Source of the DNA: DATMER01 sp035536935
GTDB lineage: Bacteria > Acidobacteriota > Thermoanaerobaculia > Multivoradales > UBA5704
NCBI GenBank assembly: GCA_035536935.1
Contig: DATLNC010000180.1
Coordinates: 6,886 to 70,885, forward strand
Direction of reading: 5' to 3'
Length of the DNA: 64,000 bases
Position numbers and translations under genes: made by a program. Under the pieces are notes generated by a model. The model made no database searches, was not told the origin of the DNA, and saw nothing but the letters and a program-made list of their open reading frames with translations. Positions 27,601 through 39,464 of this stretch are shown piece after piece. Numbering within the stretch: the first letter of the stretch is position 1; each line of letters begins with the position of its first letter.

Positions 27601-27987
27601 GTTGTCGAACTGCTCGTAGATCAGGTCGTTGGCCGTGCTTTGGAAGACCACGAAGCCGCCGTCGGCGCTGACGAGCGGGTCCTCGGAGCCACTGGACCCG
27701 CCGGTCGCGGGCTCGCCGGTCTTGTGACTGACGAGCACGGTGGTCCCCGCGACCATGTCCCGGAGATACACGTTGGGTTTGCCGCGGGTACTCTGGCCGG
27801 GCACCAGATTGGTCGCCCAGCTCTCGAAAGCGAGGAATCGCCCATCCGCGCTGAGCGCCCGGACATTCGGGGAGGAGCTCAAGCCCGCCGAGGTGCAGAG
27901 GGGCTCCGCCTTGGAGACCAGCTCGGCGGCGCCGGCTGGAACGATATGCAGAAGGACGGCCGCCAGGACAACCAGGTTTCGAGCCAT
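24634..27987 (-). CDS. secreted TolB/PD40-type beta-propeller repeat protein
   Basis: Protein of 1117 aa with a signal peptide (MARNLVVLAAVLLHIVPAGA). Sixteen repeats of about 55-60 residues have the pattern LSADGRYVAFxSxAxNLVPGQ...DVFLYDRxTGxxxLVSH, the PD40/WD40-like blade of TolB-related proteins. The C-terminal about 120 residues (from CRLLDTRIPGFGP) form a separate domain often seen at the end of large exported acidobacterial proteins. Probably extracellular. Function unknown. Confidence 0.85.
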   Translation of the reverse strand: MARNLVVLAAVLLHIVPAGAAELVSKAEPLCTSAGLSSSPNVRALSADGRFLAFESWATNLVPGQSTRGKPNVYLRDMVAGTTVLVSHKTGEPATGGSSGSEDPLVSADGGFVVFQSTANDLIYEQFDNLGTDDLFVWDRATGVTTLITQEAGSPGTAAGGSLYYVLLSDDGRYVAFANSAPNLVPGQVDTNDDLDIFLYDRVTGSTTLVSHTPASPGTAGSSYAVPLSLSADGRYLVFRSMAANLVPGGQTGTFLYDRVSGAVTHLASGAGTGPASISADGSFIAVSSTANLMAGQTDPQSVNDVYLYNRKAGTFTLVSHASSAALASANGASDGPILSADGRYVVYESDASNLVPGQTAGSGGQLFLYDRITGTNVLVSHASGSPATPSNHHQLDGPVFSADGRYLAFTSWATNLILGQTGDGSAFGNVFLYDRTTGSMTMPSHAQGSPQQAAGRSSADISLSADGRWVAFGSYSSTIDPADCNSQDDVFLHDRVAGTNELVSEHDPGSPSLTAAGLLGPGSVSDDGRFAVFQSGAANLAAGATDGNGDSDIFLHDRSTGSNTLVSGSASSPGTAANGRSVGARISGDGRWVVFLSEAANLVPGQTDSGWYNAFLYDRATGSRVLVDHVPSSPVQAAQDTGVHDLGISASGRYVSFSSSASNLVPGQVDDSLSTDVFVFDRLTGANLLVSRAAGSTVQAAGGWEPAISADGRYVAFVSSAHDLVPGPVEFPNESWQIYLHDRSTGTTSLVSRASSPAARAANESSSLPALSADGRFVTFLSYATDLVPGQSDANGAEDVFLYDRVLGTLSLVSHVPGAPATAGNGAASAPALSPEGTYVAFESRSTNLVAGQQDPNAERDIFLYDRRSGAVALVSHAEALPARAGQYISMVPTVSADGTVAFQSAAQNLTSGSDDVRQPQVNAYLYDPRTGTNRLLSGASVQDPGFTFTTFTTVAISRNGRSAWFDTEEGDVVPGDYNSTEDVFVDHTPPPPSDFHTTVPCRLLDTRIPGFGPALVSGAVRLLAVHGACGIPPAARALAVNVTVLGGTGSGFLVLHPGGVAAAESTTINFNAGSTRSNSAIAVLTPGVERGLAVTPSVAGGGTVHLILDVSGWFE

Positions 27988-28025
27988 TGACCGATTCTAC
28001 CTGACGGGCGAAAATAAGCCGGAAT

Positions 28026-28043
28026 GCCGGGGCTGTCCCCGGC
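28026..28043 (+). other. leader hairpin before lhr
   Basis: GCCGGGG / CCCCGGC stem with a CTGT loop, ending 12 nt before the lhr ATG in the 68-nt divergent gap. No clear ribosome site is visible, so the structure might limit lhr translation. Confidence 0.4.
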
Positions 28044-28055
28044 GTTGAAAACCTT

Positions 28056-32363
<4,308 letters not shown>

Positions 32364-32370
32364 TGTAGGA

Positions 32371-32389
32371 TTGTCGAAGTTTTCGACAA
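32371..32389. promoter_or_regulatory. inverted repeat before vapB, candidate operator
   Basis: TTGTCGAA (32371-32378) and TTCGACAA (32382-32389) are perfect 8-nt arms with a GTT spacer, directly before the antitoxin ribosome site. Autoregulatory RHH antitoxins usually bind such sites. It could also end lhr transcription. Confidence 0.5.
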
Positions 32390-32399
32390 GGGAGAGACC

Positions 32400-32633
32400 G
32401 TGGCCACCATCAACTTCAGCGTACCGGACGAGATCAAGGAAGCCTTCCAGGAGACGTTCGCGCAAGAGAATCGAAGCGCCATCATCGCTCGCCTCATGCA
32501 AGAGGCGGTGGAGGAGCGCAAGAGGCAGGAGCGGCAGGCTGCGGCGATTGACGCTCTTCTCGACCTCCGCCGGAAGCAGCGTCCGGCCTCGGACAAGGAG
32601 ATTGCGCGGGCGCGGCGGGCGGGGAGACCTTGA
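32400..32633 (+). CDS. vapB: VapB-type antitoxin
   Basis: Protein of 77 aa with a ribbon-helix-helix start (TINFSVPDEIKEAFQETFAQENRSAIIARLMQEAV cut at residues 3-37) and a charged tail that would wrap the toxin. GTG start, 5 nt after AAGGGAG. Its stop overlaps the toxin start (TTGA). Located 37 nt after lhr and bracketed by copies of the lhr end. Confidence 0.8.
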   Translation: MATINFSVPDEIKEAFQETFAQENRSAIIARLMQEAVEERKRQERQAAAIDALLDLRRKQRPASDKEIARARRAGRP

Positions 32634-33079
32634 AGCTTGTCGTGGATGCCAGCGTAATCGTGAAGTGGGCTCTGCCCGATCCCAATCAAGAGTCACACGT
32701 CGATCGTGCTCTGGCCCTGCTCGATGAGATTCAGGCGGGCAAGATCGACCTCCTCCAACCTCCACATTGGATGGCCGAGGTTGCGGGGGTGTTGACACGG
32801 CTCCGGCCGGCGATCGTGGACGAGGTCATCGACCTCATGTCCGTTTTGAAAGTCCAGGTTGTAACGGACCCCGTCATCTTCAAAAGGGCGAGCCGGATTG
32901 CGCAGGATCTAGGCAAGCACGTGTTCGACAGTCTGTACCACGCTGTAGCCTTGGAGTACGGAGTTGTTCTGGTGAGCGCGGACTCCAAGTACTACCTGAA
33001 AGCCAGGCGTCTCGGGAGCCTGATTCCTCTCGCCATCTGGAAAGGGTCCGAGGCGGTTCTGAAGGGTAGAGAAGGGTAA
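32630..33079 (+). CDS. vapC: PIN-domain toxin, VapC-type
   Basis: Protein of 149 aa, predicted RNase of a toxin-antitoxin pair. PIN acidic residues are in VVDASVIVKW, HWMAEVAGVL, HVFDSLYHAVA and VSADSKYY. The start is a TTG that overlaps the antitoxin stop. The end of the gene is followed by a 9-bp stem hairpin. Base use is less GC-rich than in lhr, in line with later arrival. Confidence 0.85.
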   Translation: MKLVVDASVIVKWALPDPNQESHVDRALALLDEIQAGKIDLLQPPHWMAEVAGVLTRLRPAIVDEVIDLMSVLKVQVVTDPVIFKRASRIAQDLGKHVFDSLYHAVALEYGVVLVSADSKYYLKARRLGSLIPLAIWKGSEAVLKGREG

Positions 33080-33099
33080 CGGCTTCGCCGCCAAAAAGC

Positions 33100-33125
33100 G
33101 CCGCAAATCGTGTGCAATTTGCGGC
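33100..33125 (+). terminator. hairpin after vapC
   Basis: GCCGCAAAT (33100-33108) pairs perfectly with ATTTGCGGC (33117-33125) over an 8-nt loop, 20 nt after the vapC stop. No T-run follows. Confidence 0.5.
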
Positions 33126-33188
33126 GGCACATGGTGTTACACGGCACACCAAGAGGAAATGCCGGAAAAATCTAGAAGGCGTCCGCCC

Positions 33189-33238
33189 TCCGCAGGAGCG
33201 TGGCTCTGAAGCTCGAGGCCCATCCGGGGCGGCCGGCG
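33189..33238 (+). repeat. direct repeat, right copy (lhr 3' end)
   Basis: 84% identical to 32311-32360 with no gaps. In the same frame it reads RRSVALKLEAHPGRPA, without the stop codon found in lhr. All eight differences are single bases; six of them read C or G here. Confidence 0.8.
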
Positions 33239-33304
33239 CGGGCGCGCGCCGAGGCCCCGCCCGGGCGGCATGCTCTCGACCTCCACAAGCCCCTCCCGCG
33301 AGCT

Positions 33305-33535
33305 CCAGCGCCCGGCGTTCGAGCTCCGTCGCGTTCCGCTCAGCCTCCGGCACGTCCCGCTCGAGCTCCGTCGCGTTGCGCCCGACCTCCAGCGCGCTCC
33401 GCCCGACCTCCGCCAGACGCGCCCGACCCCCGAGCGAAGCCGCCCGGGGTTCAGCGGAAGCCGCTCGAGCCCGGGCGGCACCCGCGCGGACCTGCGCGGC
33501 ATCCGCCCGAGCCCGTGCGGCATCCGCTCGGCCCC
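33305..33535. repeat. eleven 21-nt tandem units
   Basis: Diverged units of exactly 21 nt, most starting CC(G/A) and many ending CGACCT or CGAGCT. Because 21 is a multiple of three, all frames show a seven-residue period; on the minus strand this gives coiled-coil-like heptads (GRNATEL, ERDVPEA, ERNATEL). It follows directly after the TonB receptor stop on that strand. Confidence 0.75.
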
Positions 33536-33600
33536 GGTCGCACGTGCTGGAGCGTGCGCGGATGCTCCCCGGCCGTGGCCTTCGGAGCACCCCGCCTGGT

Positions 33601-35721
33601 TTAGAACCGCACTCCCCAGCTCAGCCGGACATTCCGGCCGGTCTGGCGGTAGTACTGCCCGTCGCCCAGCTCGCTCTCGGCGACCGGGTCGCGCTCGTCG
33701 GTCAGGTTCTCCCCCACGAGCTGCACGTCCCAGCGCGGGAAGCGGTAGCCGAGCGCCGCCGAGTAGGTGGTGAAGGGGTCCGCCAGCGCCGTGTTCCGCT
33801 TGTTGAGGAAGCGGTTGCCGATGTAGTCCGCCCGCACGGAGCCGTTGAAGCCCTGCGACGGGAACCAGACCAGCTCCGCGCCGGCCATGTCGTGGGCCGA
33901 CATCTCCAGCCGCTTGTCCCGGAGCTGGGTGGCGACGCCATCAAAATCGCGGACGTAGTCCTGGAACCGGGCGTCGTGGTAGCTGTAGGCCACCCGGCCG
34001 ATCAGGTCGGACATCATCCGCAGTCCGGCCTCCAGCTCCCAGCCCTCGAAGCGCTCCGCCCCGGCGTTGACCAGCGCGGGCAGGCCGTTGACCACCTGCG
34101 GCACGACCAGGTTCTCGAAGTCCATGCGGAACACGCTCAAGTCCCAGTCCAGCCGGCCGCCGAGCAGGCGGCTCTTGACACCGACCTCCACGCTATCGGC
34201 GGTCTCGGTGTCCAGGATCTCGGCCTCGGCCTCGGGGCCGAAGTCGAGCGCCGCCGGCTTGTACGCGTTGCGCCAGTCGGCATAGAGCCAGAGGCCGTTC
34301 TCGTCCTGCCCCCAGGCGAGCCAGCTCACGCCGAGGCTGCCGCTCCCGCGGGTGACCGTCTTGGTGTCGCGGCCCTCTTCCTCCTCTTCTTCCTCCTCCT
34401 CGCCGGTGAGCGGCTCCTCACCGGCCTCGCGGTCCTCTACCGTATGGTTCAGGCGGGCGCCCACATGGACGCTCCAGCGCGGCGTCGGGTTCCACTCGGT
34501 CTGGAGGTAGAGGCCGGAGAAGTTCCGCTCGTCCTCCATCTCGAAGAGATGCTGCCGCGGCACGGAGGAGACGTCCGGAGCGCCGCCGCGGAGCGGCACG
34601 GTGTAGGTGAAGTCCTCCGACACCGCCTCGGCCCGGCCGAAGAGGTGATCGAGGCCCGCGATGAGCTGGAGGCTCGTGGCCGGGTGGAACACCAGGTGGC
34701 TGTCGAAGTAGACGTCGTCCGTGGAGAGGTCCTGCTCATAGCCCCGGGCATTGTTGGGCGTGTTCGAGAGCGACGAAACGAAGCCGCGCAGCGTGTCTTT
34801 CTCGGAGCGGGTGAGCGCCAGGGTCGTGGACCAGGCGGCGCTTCCCAGCGACCGGTCATAGCCGGTGGAGAGGTGGAAGCGGTTCTCGTCGATGGCGGCA
34901 TCGCGGGGGTTGTAGTTGGCGTCCAGCGGCATCAGCGGCGAGAGCCTCGCGCCCTGGCGGACGTGCGGGCTGGCCGGATCCTGGTTGACGACGGTGCCGT
35001 CGAAATTGATCCGGAAGCTCCCGGAGGCGGTGGGCATCGCGCCGCGCCAGAGGACGTGCCCGCGCTCGAACCCGGTCCGCTCGTCCGTGAAGCCCCGGTT
35101 CTCGCCGTCGACCGTCAGGCTCTGTTGAAAGCCCCCCGCATTCGGGAGGGGGAGCGAGGCCGAGGCGCCGAAAGTTTCATTCTCCCCGCCCCAGATACGG
35201 GCCGAGCGCTCTCCACTCCCGGCCTGGCGATGGATGACGTGGATGACGCCGACGAACGAAGTCGCGCCGTAGAGCACGGGCGCGGCTCCGCGCATGATCT
35301 CGATGCGCTCCACGTCGGTCAGGTCGAGGGTCGTGAGGGAGGGGTTGAACGCGCCGCCCCAGGGGACGTCGTCGACGACGAGCAGGAAGGCGTCGAACTC
35401 GCGCAGCCCCCACATTTCGGGCACGGATCCGGCGGGGCCCGAGTCGCCGCCCGGAGCGGCCGAGACGCCGGCCACCAAGGCGAGCGCGTTGGGCAGGTCG
35501 GTGGCGCCGCGCGCGCGCAGCTCGTCGCCGGAGACGATGGTGACGGAGGCGGGGACCGCTTCCACGTCCTCGGGCACGCGGGTGGCGGTGACCTGGATGG
35601 TCTCCTTGACCTCCGGAGTTTCGGAATCGGCCGGGTCGGCGCTCTGGCACCAACTCGGAACGGGCATCAGAAGGGCTGCGAAGGCACACGGCAGGACGAG
35701 CCTGCGGAAAGTCGGAAACAT
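33601..35721 (-). CDS. TonB-dependent outer-membrane receptor
   Basis: Protein of 706 aa with a signal peptide, then the plug domain (IQVTATRVPEDVEAVPASVTIVSG, split at about residues 42-65; DVERIEIMRGAAPVLYGATSFVGVI is the typical plug end). A 22-strand barrel follows and ends in the outer-membrane signature with terminal Phe (NVRLSWGVRF). A run of nine Glu near residue 440, coded by GAG/GAA repeats, lies in a predicted loop. Similar to catecholate siderophore/vitamin B12-type receptors. The ligand cannot be told. A small secreted protein gene lies upstream on the same strand. Confidence 0.9.
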   Translation of the reverse strand: MFPTFRRLVLPCAFAALLMPVPSWCQSADPADSETPEVKETIQVTATRVPEDVEAVPASVTIVSGDELRARGATDLPNALALVAGVSAAPGGDSGPAGSVPEMWGLREFDAFLLVVDDVPWGGAFNPSLTTLDLTDVERIEIMRGAAPVLYGATSFVGVIHVIHRQAGSGERSARIWGGENETFGASASLPLPNAGGFQQSLTVDGENRGFTDERTGFERGHVLWRGAMPTASGSFRINFDGTVVNQDPASPHVRQGARLSPLMPLDANYNPRDAAIDENRFHLSTGYDRSLGSAAWSTTLALTRSEKDTLRGFVSSLSNTPNNARGYEQDLSTDDVYFDSHLVFHPATSLQLIAGLDHLFGRAEAVSEDFTYTVPLRGGAPDVSSVPRQHLFEMEDERNFSGLYLQTEWNPTPRWSVHVGARLNHTVEDREAGEEPLTGEEEEEEEEEGRDTKTVTRGSGSLGVSWLAWGQDENGLWLYADWRNAYKPAALDFGPEAEAEILDTETADSVEVGVKSRLLGGRLDWDLSVFRMDFENLVVPQVVNGLPALVNAGAERFEGWELEAGLRMMSDLIGRVAYSYHDARFQDYVRDFDGVATQLRDKRLEMSAHDMAGAELVWFPSQGFNGSVRADYIGNRFLNKRNTALADPFTTYSAALGYRFPRWDVQLVGENLTDERDPVAESELGDGQYYRQTGRNVRLSWGVRF

Positions 35722-35819
35722 GGACGTCTCTCCTCGAAGAGGCCGAAAGTGAACGATCGCTCAACCGGAAGAAACCGGCTGAGACGGCTGACATGGGACG
35801 CGGCTGGGGGCGTTCCGGT

Positions 35820-36584
35820 CTATTCGTTCTGGCGGCCGATGAGGAGAAGGATGGGGACGGCGGCCGGCCGCACGGGCCGGATGGCGCGGATGGACTCATC
35901 CCGCCGGGCCGGCGAGGAGCGGAGCTGCGAATTGGACGAGACGGGCGCCGGATCAGGGTTCGGATTGGTGGCCACGACGACCGCTTCCCCGCGGACCAGC
36001 TCGGCGGGCCGGCCTCCGGGGTGGAGGCCCTGCGGGAGCTCGGCGGACACCTGGCGGATCGAGCCGCCGCGGCGCGAGCCCTCGACCCAGAGCGCGACGC
36101 CCGAGTCCCCGGGCCGGGCCGGCTCGCCCGGGGTGGAGGAGAGCACGGCGCCGGCCGACGGCAATGCCGCCAATGCCGCCAATGCCGCCGATGCCGCCAA
36201 TACCGCCGGGCCGGAGATCGCGAAGCGCAGAGGCACCTCGTATCCGACCTCGTCGTGCTCGTCGCCAAAGCGCAGCAGGAGCCGGGCGTCGCGAGTCGGA
36301 GTCGCGGGTACCTGCCAGAGGATGCGCCGGAGATCGCTGTCGAGGTGGGGCGTGATGCGGAGCGGGTAATGGGCGCCGCCGTCGACGGAGAGGAAGGCCT
36401 CCCACTCCTCGGCCTGGAGCAGGTCGAACGGTGCGAGCGGCTCCCACTCCAGGACGGCGAGCGAGCCCGTGGGCAGATCCCTGCCCTCGAGGGGCGAGGT
36501 GACCCGCACCAGAGGCGTGGCCCCGGCCGCGGTGCTCATCCAGACGAACGCGGCGAGCGCAAGGGTGCTGCAAAGGCGGCGCAT
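35820..36584 (-). CDS. secreted protein of unknown function
   Basis: Protein of 254 aa with a signal peptide (MRRLCSTLALAAFVWMSTAAG), an Ig-like beta domain (about 25-125, VRVTSPLEGRDLPTGSLAVLEW), an Ala/Leu-rich segment (AVLAASAALAALAALPSAG) and a disordered tail. The hydrophobic segment is encoded by 9-nt tandem repeats. Start chosen at the ATG giving the leader; an in-frame ATG 57 nt upstream does not. Same strand as the TonB receptor, about 100 nt upstream. Confidence 0.65.
   Translation of the reverse strand: MRRLCSTLALAAFVWMSTAAGATPLVRVTSPLEGRDLPTGSLAVLEWEPLAPFDLLQAEEWEAFLSVDGGAHYPLRITPHLDSDLRRILWQVPATPTRDARLLLRFGDEHDEVGYEVPLRFAISGPAVLAASAALAALAALPSAGAVLSSTPGEPARPGDSGVALWVEGSRRGGSIRQVSAELPQGLHPGGRPAELVRGEAVVVATNPNPDPAPVSSNSQLRSSPARRDESIRAIRPVRPAAVPILLLIGRQNE
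36160..36208. repeat. 9-nt tandem repeat GCCGCCAAT
   Basis: About five units (GCCGCCAAT with GCCGCCGAT and GCCGCCAATAC variants) inside the secreted-protein gene encode its Ala/Leu-rich segment. Confidence 0.7.
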
Positions 36585-36667
36585 CGGACTGAGAACGTTA
36601 CCACGAGCGGGGGCGGACTGTGCCGCCCCCGCAGGGGGCACCTATCGCCGGTATCGCCGGGCGCGGG

Positions 36668-36862
36668 TCAGGCCGCGCGGGCCAGCACGGCGTCTTCGAT
36701 GCTCAGTTGGATCGCGGAGACCGCGCTGTCGGTGGTGCCGGCGTCGTCAGCATCATTGTCCATGGACTCGGCGACGGCCCAGATGACGAGGGCCAGGAGA
36801 AGGATCCCGAGAATCCAGGGCAAGAGGCTCGTGCGTTTGCGTTCGACTCGGATCTCTGCCAT
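36668..36862 (-). CDS. small single-pass membrane protein, 64 aa
   Basis: A basic N-terminus (MAEIRVERKRTS), one membrane helix (LLPWILGILLLALVIWAVAES) and a short acidic C-terminal tail. GAGGAG lies 8 nt before the ATG. A sigma54-type site is found about 90 nt upstream. Family unknown; size and layout resemble small stress membrane proteins. Confidence 0.65.
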   Translation of the reverse strand: MAEIRVERKRTSLLPWILGILLLALVIWAVAESMDNDADDAGTTDSAVSAIQLSIEDAVLARAA

Positions 36863-36918
36863 GGGTGAAACTCCTCAAAAAAAGTTGGAATCGATCCCGC
36901 GGGCGGGAACCCGACGGG

Positions 36919-36938
36919 AGACCGGGAATCCCCGGTCT
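36919..36938. other. leader hairpin of the 64-aa membrane protein
   Basis: AGACCGGG and CCCGGTCT form a perfect 8-bp stem with a 4-nt loop, starting close to the start point predicted from the sigma54-type site. It may protect the 5' end of the transcript. Confidence 0.45.
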
Positions 36939-36951
36939 AAGAAGGAAATAC

Positions 36952-36967
36952 TGCAAAGGGCGGGCCG
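36952..36967 (-). promoter_or_regulatory. sigma54-type promoter for small membrane protein
   Basis: Minus strand CGGCCCGCCCTTTGCA matches 10 of 12 specified positions of the -24/-12 consensus with exact GG-N10-GC spacing. It is nearly identical to the site before the PRC-barrel gene (41799-41814). Confidence 0.45.
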
Positions 36968-36973
36968 GCGGGC

Positions 36974-37942
<969 letters not shown>

Positions 37943-37970
37943 GCGGCAGATGCTACCGCATGCCTCGGCC

Positions 37971-39329
37971 TTAGGGCTTGATTGTCAGCGACGGCTGCCA
38001 ACCGGGGTTGACGCCGTCGTCCGAGTAGGCGCCCCGGTAGGTGTTGAGCTTGGGGAAGCCGTTGAAGTCCTTGTCCCAGTCGAGCAGGTCCGAGAAGATG
38101 CTCAGGTCGACAGCCGAGCCCAGGGCCTTGGCCGCGATCGGGAAGAGGTCGAGCGTCCCGGCCGTGAGGGAGCCCGAGGGATTGTTCAAGGACTGACCCG
38201 CCGCGGAATAGGCGCCCGTCAGGTTGCCCACCTGCAGGCCGCCGACCAGCGGAGTCGCCGCGAACACGATGTTGCCCCGCACCCGCTGCTGATAGGCGGG
38301 GTCACCGTTGTAGATTACGATGCCCTCGCCGCTCGCCACCACCGTGTTGTTGAAGATGTCGATCCGCCGCGGCAGATTGTTGTGCTTCTGGATACGGATC
38401 GTGCGGCTGAACACCCGGTTCACGAAGAGATTGTCATGGAGGGCGATATTGCCCTCGCCCTGGAACAGCGCCTCGGTCGGGTTCTCGTAGAACACGTTGC
38501 CGTAGATCTGGTAGGCGTCGGTCGAGCCCGCGCCCGAAAGCGGCCAGTGGCCAACCAGGACGTTCGGCCTGGCTTCGATGCCCGTCGCCGCGCCGGTCTC
38601 CTTGCTGAAGACGTTGTGCCGGATGATCGTCGTCCCGCTGGTCGGGATACCCAGGGCCGTATTCCGGCCGATCTGGTGCTTGATCTGCAGGTTGTAGAGC
38701 ATGCTGCTGTGCACCACATTGTGCTCGATCAGGCTGTTCACGAACTCGGCGGTGCCGTCCGGCTTGCCGAAGTACATGCCCACGCCGGCCCGCTCGATGA
38801 AGTTCTTGCGGATTACGAAGTTCCACGCCGGGGCCTTGGTGCTGATCGCGTTGCGGCCGGAGTTCGGAGCGTAGTTCTTGAACCGGATGTTCTCGAGCGT
38901 GATGTGGTGGGCGTAGGTCGAGGTGCTCTCCACCTTGGCGCCTTCGCCCAGGAGGCTCTGGCCGTCCAGCGTCAGGTTGCGGAAGACCAGGTAGCTGACG
39001 TTGACCAGGCTGATGGTATTGAACGTGTCGCTGCCCATGAACAGGGCGGGAGAGCCGGTTTCCGGGCCTTCGATCACGATGCACTTGCCGGGCTGGCCGT
39101 TCTTGTTCCCGATGCGGAGCTGCTGGGTGTAGGTGCCGGGGGCCAGAAGGAGGCGGTCGCCGGGCTGGAGGGTGGTCAGCAGGTTCTTGTAGGTGGACGG
39201 ATTGGCCTGGATCGTCCGCAGGGGAACGACACCGTTGCATCCGCCGATGACCTGATCGAGGGTCTGCGCGTGGAGGCCGGAGGCCAGGAACAGGGCGATC
39301 ACGGAAATGCGGAGCAAGGCTCGTCTCAT
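37971..39329 (-). CDS. secreted right-handed beta-helix protein (copy 1), polysaccharide-lyase-like
   Basis: Protein of 452 aa with a signal peptide (MRRALLRISVIALFLASGLHA). A parallel beta-helix covers most of the chain (KCIVIEGPETG, YLVFRNLTLDG, HHITLENIRFKNY, LIEHNVVHSS, TTIIRHNVFSKE). The fold is that of alginate/chondroitin lyases of the PL6-type group, but no catalytic Lys/Arg set can be assigned confidently. Very similar over its whole length to the next gene upstream (39465-40835), so a recent tandem duplication. Confidence 0.8.
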   Translation of the reverse strand: MRRALLRISVIALFLASGLHAQTLDQVIGGCNGVVPLRTIQANPSTYKNLLTTLQPGDRLLLAPGTYTQQLRIGNKNGQPGKCIVIEGPETGSPALFMGSDTFNTISLVNVSYLVFRNLTLDGQSLLGEGAKVESTSTYAHHITLENIRFKNYAPNSGRNAISTKAPAWNFVIRKNFIERAGVGMYFGKPDGTAEFVNSLIEHNVVHSSMLYNLQIKHQIGRNTALGIPTSGTTIIRHNVFSKETGAATGIEARPNVLVGHWPLSGAGSTDAYQIYGNVFYENPTEALFQGEGNIALHDNLFVNRVFSRTIRIQKHNNLPRRIDIFNNTVVASGEGIVIYNGDPAYQQRVRGNIVFAATPLVGGLQVGNLTGAYSAAGQSLNNPSGSLTAGTLDLFPIAAKALGSAVDLSIFSDLLDWDKDFNGFPKLNTYRGAYSDDGVNPGWQPSLTIKP

Positions 39330-39387
39330 GAAGTTACGTCTCCCAAGTTGTGCGAACCAATCACCCCGACAACTATAGATGGGTGCG

Positions 39388-39416
39388 CATTATTCCACTG
39401 CTTGGGAGGATTGCAA
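39388..39416 (-). promoter_or_regulatory. candidate promoter of beta-helix gene, copy 1
   Basis: On the minus strand TTGCAA, 17 nt, ATAATG. The same block (TTGCAATCCTCCCAAGC) is kept upstream of the second copy at 40896-40919 although surrounding bases differ, which supports a regulatory role. Confidence 0.4.
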
Positions 39417-39464
39417 TCCCAAAAGGGACGTGCGGGCGGCCCGCACGTCTGCCATGCCCCGCCC

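Larger units (their letters stand above)
33080..33600. other. gene-poor region with hairpin, lhr-end copy and 21-nt repeats
   Basis: Between vapC and the TonB receptor gene. It holds a hairpin (33100-33125), the right copy of the lhr 3' end (33189-33238) and eleven 21-nt units (33305-33535). Open frames on both strands come from the 21-nt period and high GC. None has a ribosome site or a recognisable domain. Confidence 0.65.

Noticed and set aside
33103..33117. Minus-strand TTGCACACGATTTGC resembling a sigma54 site
   Set aside because: The invariant GG at -24 is TG, it is part of a hairpin, and no gene lies downstream on that strand.
32880..33590. 236-aa leftward frame with heptad pattern after the TonB receptor gene
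   Set aside because: Heptads follow from the 21-nt repeat, no ribosome site is seen, and the end is antisense to vapC. Kept as a repeat only.
33112..36369. 1085-codon rightward open frame opposite the TonB receptor gene
   Set aside because: It is antisense to a gene with signal peptide, plug and barrel signatures; the frame is kept open by high GC and the 21-nt repeats. No domain or ribosome site.
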